Below, piece after piece: positions 60,623 through 64,000 of a stretch of DNA of 64,000 nucleotides. A program made the translations under genes and the position numbers. The first letter of the stretch is position 1; the number at the start of each line of letters is the position of its first letter. Source of the stretch: Bradyrhizobium sp. B097 (GTDB lineage: Bacteria; Pseudomonadota; Alphaproteobacteria; Rhizobiales; Xanthobacteraceae); NCBI RefSeq assembly GCF_038957035.1, contig NZ_CP152412.1, forward strand, positions 7,808,501 to 7,872,500, read 5' to 3'. The notes under the pieces were generated by a model. That model searched no databases, was not told where the DNA came from, and saw only the letters and a program-made list of their open reading frames with translations.

Positions 60623-61183
60623 ACGCTGGAATCGGCGGCCGCAGCAAGGGCGCTTACGAAAATATCGAAAACAACCCCATGCAAAGTAGCCGGCGTCGGC
60701 CGGCGCTCGACAAGGCAACTTGACGCGTCGGGCAAATCAGGGATATTCTTCTAATATTCCGAAATCGTGCATTGGGATTGCATCCGTCAATGCAATCCGA
60801 CCTCCTCCCGCAGGCAGCAAGGTTTATCGCATTTCGCGGCAATGCCCTCGTGGGCCATCCTTCGAGACGCCCGCCTTCGGCGGGCTCCTCTGGATGATGC
60901 GGCTTGCTCAGTGTCATCACCCGCGCATGCGGGTGATCCAGTATTCCAGAGACGTCTGTGCTTGAATCGAGGGGCCGCGGCGTACTGGATCGCCCGGTCG
61001 AGCCGGGCGATGACAGCGGTGGGCAAGGATATACGCCTTGCTTCGCGGCTGAACTATTGGCCCGCATGGTGAGGAGCGCCGCTTGCGGCGCGTCTCGAAT
61101 CACGAGGCCGAGCGCTTGCGCGGTCGCCAAGACGGTAGATGCGATACCTCTCCCCGCAAGCGGGGAGAGGTGAGAAGCCAGCC
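60623..61183. repeat. Mosaic of palindromic repeat fragments
   Basis: This 561-base gap has no gene. It holds a family D fragment near 60765-60815 (GGATTGCATCCG/ATGCAATCC), a family C fragment at 60856-60900 (ATCCTTCGAGACGCCCGCC), a full family B element at 60912-61016, another C-like piece near 61070-61105, and a short D-like hairpin at 61146-61168 (CTCTCCCCGCAAGCGGGGAG) just before the aldehyde dehydrogenase stop. Confidence 0.8.
60912..61016. repeat. Palindromic intergenic repeat, family B
   Basis: TGTCATCACCCGCGCATGCG on the left, CGCCCGGTCGAGCCGGGCGA on the right, with ATCCAGTATTCC and GTACTGGAT inside. It matches the element at 24821-24923 closely. Confidence 0.87.
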
Positions 61184-62680
61184 CTAACCCGTCTTGATCC
61201 AGACCGCCTTGACGTTGAGATATTCCTCGACGTGCTGCTTGCCGGACTCGCGGCCGTAGCCGCTCATCTTGTAGCCGCCGAACGGCACCGCCGGATCCAT
61301 GGCCTGGTAGCAATTGACCCAGACCGAGCCGGCGCGCAGCGCCTTGGCGACCTGGTGCGCCTTGCTGACATTGGTGGTCCAGACACCCGAGCCGAGGCCG
61401 AAGGTGGTGGCGTTGGCGCGCTTGATCAGCTCGTCCGGATCCTTGAACGAGATCGCCGAGATCACCGGGCCGAAGATCTCCTCCTGCGCGATGCGCATGT
61501 TGTCCTGCACATTGGCAAACACGGTCGGCTGCACGAAATAGCCCTTCGACAGCGCGCCTTCGGTGAGGCGGCCGCCGCCGGCCAGCGCCTTGGCGCCTTC
61601 CTTCTGGCCGATGTCGAGATAGCTGGAGACCCGCTCCATCTGCTGCTGCGACACCAGCGGCCCGATCTGGGTGTTGGGGTCGAGGCCGTTGCCGACCTGC
61701 AGCTTCTTGCCGAACTCGGCGACGCGGCCGACGAATTCGTCATAGACCTTCTGCTCGACGAACAGCCGCGTGCCTGCGCTGCAGATCTGGCCGGAATTGG
61801 CGAACACCGCCATCGCAGCGCCCGGCACCGCGGCGTCGAGATCGGCGTCGGCGAACACGATGTCCGGCGACTTGCCGCCGAGCTCGAGCGAGACGCGCTT
61901 GAGGTTGCCGGCCGAGGCACGGATGATCGATTGTCCCGTGACGTGCGAGCCGGTGAAGGCGACTTTGTCGACATCGGGGTGCGAGGCGAGCGCGGCGCCC
62001 GCGGTCTCGCCATAGCCCGGCACGACGTTGACGACGCCGGGCGGAATGCCGGCCTCCATGCAGAGCTCACCGATGCGCAACGAGGTCAGCGGCGATTCCT
62101 CGGCCGGCTTCAGCACCACCGTGCAGCCGGTCGCGATCGCGGGGCCGATCTTCCAGATCGAGGCGGTCAGCGGGCCGTTCCAGGGGATGATGGCGCCGAC
62201 CACGCCGATCGGCTCCTTCAGCGTGTAGGAGAAGATCTCGCCAGGCAGCGAGTTCTCGATGGTCTCGCCGTGGATCGCGGTGGCCTGACCGGCGTAGTAG
62301 CGCAGCATGCCGAGTGCGCGCAGCCGGTTGCCGCGGGTGCGGCTGATCGGCGCGCCCATGTCGAGCGTGTCGAGCTGGGACAGTTCCTCGAAATTGGCCT
62401 CAACCAGCTCGGCGAGCTTGAGCAGCATGTTCTGCCGCTCGAACGGCTTCACCTTGCTCCAGGGCCCTTCGAAGGCGCGGCGCGCCGCCGCAACCGCACG
62501 GTTGATGTCCTCGGCATCGCCCTCGGCGACGGAGGCGAGCAATTCACCGGTGGCGGGATTGTGGGTTTCGAATTTCTTGCCGGAGGCGGCGTCGACCCAT
62601 TTGCCGTCGATCAGCATCTGCTTGTAAGAGCCATCGGCATAAGGATGGCGCGTGATCGGAATAGCCTGCGAAACAGCCAT
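61184..62680 (-). CDS. NAD(P)-dependent aldehyde dehydrogenase
   Basis: A 498-residue enzyme of the ALDH superfamily. IPWNGPLTASIWKIGPAIATGCTVVLKPAE is the cofactor-binding region, VSLELGGKSP carries the general-base Glu, and FANSGQICSAGTRLFVEQ the catalytic Cys. The ATG at 62680 has GGGAGTGC ahead of it; the longer open frame is unlikely. It oxidises an aldehyde to the acid. It could take the product of the benzoylformate-decarboxylase-like enzyme at 54686, but they are not in one operon. Its 5' end diverges from the SDR gene. Confidence 0.92.
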   Translation of the reverse strand: MAVSQAIPITRHPYADGSYKQMLIDGKWVDAASGKKFETHNPATGELLASVAEGDAEDINRAVAAARRAFEGPWSKVKPFERQNMLLKLAELVEANFEELSQLDTLDMGAPISRTRGNRLRALGMLRYYAGQATAIHGETIENSLPGEIFSYTLKEPIGVVGAIIPWNGPLTASIWKIGPAIATGCTVVLKPAEESPLTSLRIGELCMEAGIPPGVVNVVPGYGETAGAALASHPDVDKVAFTGSHVTGQSIIRASAGNLKRVSLELGGKSPDIVFADADLDAAVPGAAMAVFANSGQICSAGTRLFVEQKVYDEFVGRVAEFGKKLQVGNGLDPNTQIGPLVSQQQMERVSSYLDIGQKEGAKALAGGGRLTEGALSKGYFVQPTVFANVQDNMRIAQEEIFGPVISAISFKDPDELIKRANATTFGLGSGVWTTNVSKAHQVAKALRAGSVWVNCYQAMDPAVPFGGYKMSGYGRESGKQHVEEYLNVKAVWIKTG

Positions 62681-62880
62681 GTTTGCACTCCCTGTAAAAT
62701 GTCGGCTGAGGTGTTTTGGAAGCGTTATATCGACGATTCTACAGCGCGGGCACGAAACCGTAAAGCGACGCCGGCGTTGTCGAGGGTGGCGCGCATGAAA
62801 ACCTCCCATGCACCTGCGTGCATGCCAGGTGCGATATGCTGATTTTCCAACTGAGCCACAGATGTGTCTGGAGACCAACG

Positions 62881-63732
62881 ATGCCCCACCCCGTGATATC
62901 AGCCAATCATGTTGCCGTGATCACCGGAGGCGCATCCGGCATCGGGCTTGCCGCCGCATTGCGGTTTGCCGAAGCCGGCATGAAGGTCTGCATCGCCGAT
63001 CTCGGCGATGACAGGCTGAAGGCGGCGGCGGCAAAACTGTCATCCGCCGCGCCCGGCGGCGCCGCCGACATCATGACGGCTGCGGTCGATGTCAGCCGCG
63101 CCGACGAGGTGGCAAGCCTTGAGGCCGCGGTCGCGAAAAAGTTCGGCGGCACCGACGTCCTGATGAACAATGCCGGCATCCAGCCCGGCAGCGCGATGTT
63201 CGGGCCTGCGGACAATTGGCAGCGCATCCTGGGTGTCAATCTGTGGGGCGTCATCAACGGCACGCAGGCGTTCGCGCCCAACATGATCAAGCGCGGGCAG
63301 CCGGGCCTGATCATCAACACCGGCTCCAAGCAGGGCATCACCACGCCGCCGGGCGACCCCGCCTACAACGTCTCCAAGGCCGGCGTGAAGGCGTTCACCG
63401 AGGCGCTGCAGCACGAGCTGCGCAACACCGACGGCTGCAAGATCACGGCGCATCTCCTGATCCCGGGTTTTGTCTTTACCGGGCTGACCGCGCGCGGCCG
63501 CACCGAGAAGCCGGCCGCCGCCTGGACAGCGGAGCAGACCGTCGACTTCATGATCGAGCACCTCAAAGCCGGCGATTTCTATATCCTCTGCCCCGACAAC
63601 GACGTGCCGCGCGCGCTCGACGAGCGCCGCATCCTGTGGGCCGCCGGCGACATCGTCGAGAACCGCCCGCCGCTGTCGCGCTGGCATCCGGATTTCGGCG
63701 ACGCGTTCGCGGCGTTCGTGAAGGGGAAGTAG
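62881..63732 (+). CDS. Short-chain dehydrogenase/reductase (SDR)
   Basis: A 283-residue classical SDR. VITGGASGIGLAAAL is the nucleotide-binding TGxxxGIG, VLMNNAGIQPG the NNAG motif, INTGSKQG the Ser region and YNVSKAG the YxxxK catalytic pair. The DxD after strand 2 (IADLGDD) suggests NAD rather than NADP. The start at 62881 has GGAG ten bases upstream. It is divergent from the aldehyde dehydrogenase gene with 200 bases between, which suggests alcohol-to-aldehyde-to-acid steps under common control, an inference. Confidence 0.89.
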   Translation: MPHPVISANHVAVITGGASGIGLAAALRFAEAGMKVCIADLGDDRLKAAAAKLSSAAPGGAADIMTAAVDVSRADEVASLEAAVAKKFGGTDVLMNNAGIQPGSAMFGPADNWQRILGVNLWGVINGTQAFAPNMIKRGQPGLIINTGSKQGITTPPGDPAYNVSKAGVKAFTEALQHELRNTDGCKITAHLLIPGFVFTGLTARGRTEKPAAAWTAEQTVDFMIEHLKAGDFYILCPDNDVPRALDERRILWAAGDIVENRPPLSRWHPDFGDAFAAFVKGK

Positions 63733-63738
63733 TTACAC

Positions 63739-63765
63739 CGTCATTGCGGAGAGCGAAGCGACGAG
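63739..63765. repeat. Fragment of palindromic repeat family E
   Basis: CGTCATTGCGGAGAGCGAAG and a following CGACGAGG match the left arm of the family E elements at 54463 and 58758; the right arm is missing. Confidence 0.6.
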
Positions 63766-63813
63766 GCCTGTCATCGGGCGCGCATTCGCGCGGCCCGTTG
63801 GCTTGCACTGACG

Positions 63814-64000
63814 TCATGAGCCGCTGAGACGAGTGTCGGGCCAAGCCGACATGGCGACGTCGATCATGCGATCGAGCATGCTCGGATCACCTCCCGCTTG
63901 CGGGAAATTCAATACGGCCTGCAGCACACCGAGATAATACCAAGCCATTGCATCGATGTCGGCATCCTCGGGCAGCTCACCCGCCACAACGCCTTCACGC
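63814..64000 (-). CDS. TetR-family regulator, C-terminal end only
   Basis: This frame is open to the window edge and gives 61 residues: REGVVAGELPEDADIDAMAW, then a helix ending VLNFPQAGGDPSMLDRMIDVAMSAWP. The 'GELPxDADxDAMA' pattern and following helix are typical of the TetR/AcrR C-terminal dimerisation domain, where a short loop precedes the last helices. It is read toward the SDR gene end. The DNA-binding domain would lie beyond the window. Confidence 0.75.
   Translation of the reverse strand, partial: REGVVAGELPEDADIDAMAWYYLGVLQAVLNFPQAGGDPSMLDRMIDVAMSAWPDTRLSGS

Noticed and set aside
24646..61016. The repeats as a CRISPR array or insertion sequences
   Set aside because: The copies are scattered, palindromic and lack regular spacers, terminal transposase genes or cas genes.
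1..64000. tRNA, rRNA, riboswitch or prophage genes
   Set aside because: Scanning by eye found no cloverleaf with TTCGA arm, no conserved riboswitch core and no phage structural or integrase-type frame.

Overview
This is a 64 kb, high-GC (roughly 65%) chromosomal window from an alphaproteobacterium. The gene families, the many solute-binding-protein transporters, the lone regulators beside small catabolic cassettes and the abundant GC-rich intergenic palindromes all suggest Bradyrhizobium or a close relative. That placement is inferred from gene content and style; there is no rRNA gene in the window. I see no tRNA, rRNA, CRISPR array, transposase or prophage gene.

Region 1 (1-15.1 kb) is an exopolysaccharide locus. 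It holds a partial GT4-type glycosyltransferase, an O-antigen-ligase/ExoQ-like membrane protein, a GT2 glycosyltransferase, a radical SAM/SPASM-like enzyme, an exported GH26-type hydrolase, a DUF6492-like putative transferase, a Wzx-type flippase, a methyltransferase, a NodB-type deacetylase, a Wzc/GumC-like chain-length protein with a degenerate P-loop, a GH5 endoglucanase and a second polymerase-like membrane protein. Together they could build, decorate, flip, polymerise, export and trim one polymer.

Region 2 (15.1-21.0 kb) has a secreted DUF1080 protein, a cupin gene broken by a frameshift, a small unknown protein and a large c-di-GMP protein (five tandem GAF domains, then GGDEF and EAL).

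Region 3 (21.3-35 kb) is catabolic. It has an Ldh2/LLM-monooxygenase/FAH cassette, a LysR gene diverging from a small exported protein, an Lrp-type regulator diverging from a fused indolepyruvate ferredoxin oxidoreductase, an MctP-type permease with its DUF3311 partner and a Bug-type binding protein. The oxidoreductase carries an in-frame copy of a genomic palindromic repeat.

Region 4 (34.6-39.4 kb) is an EmrAB-type efflux system next to a divergent LysR gene. A three-half-site DNA module with the same spacing lies in front of both emrA and emrB. A carboxymuconolactone-decarboxylase-like protein follows.

Region 5 (39.6-49.8 kb) has a class IV aminotransferase, a GltIJKL-type glutamate/aspartate ABC operon that also carries a hydrolase and an unknown gene, and a TctCBA tripartite tricarboxylate transporter with a convergent IclR regulator.

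Region 6 (50-64 kb) is a series of metabolic genes: MFS transporter, M20 peptidase, second LLM monooxygenase, benzoylformate-decarboxylase-like ThDP enzyme, membrane protein, GFA protein, Old Yellow Enzyme, lone ModE-N regulator, aldehyde dehydrogenase, SDR and the end of a TetR regulator. At least six families of palindromic intergenic repeats are spread through regions 3-6.
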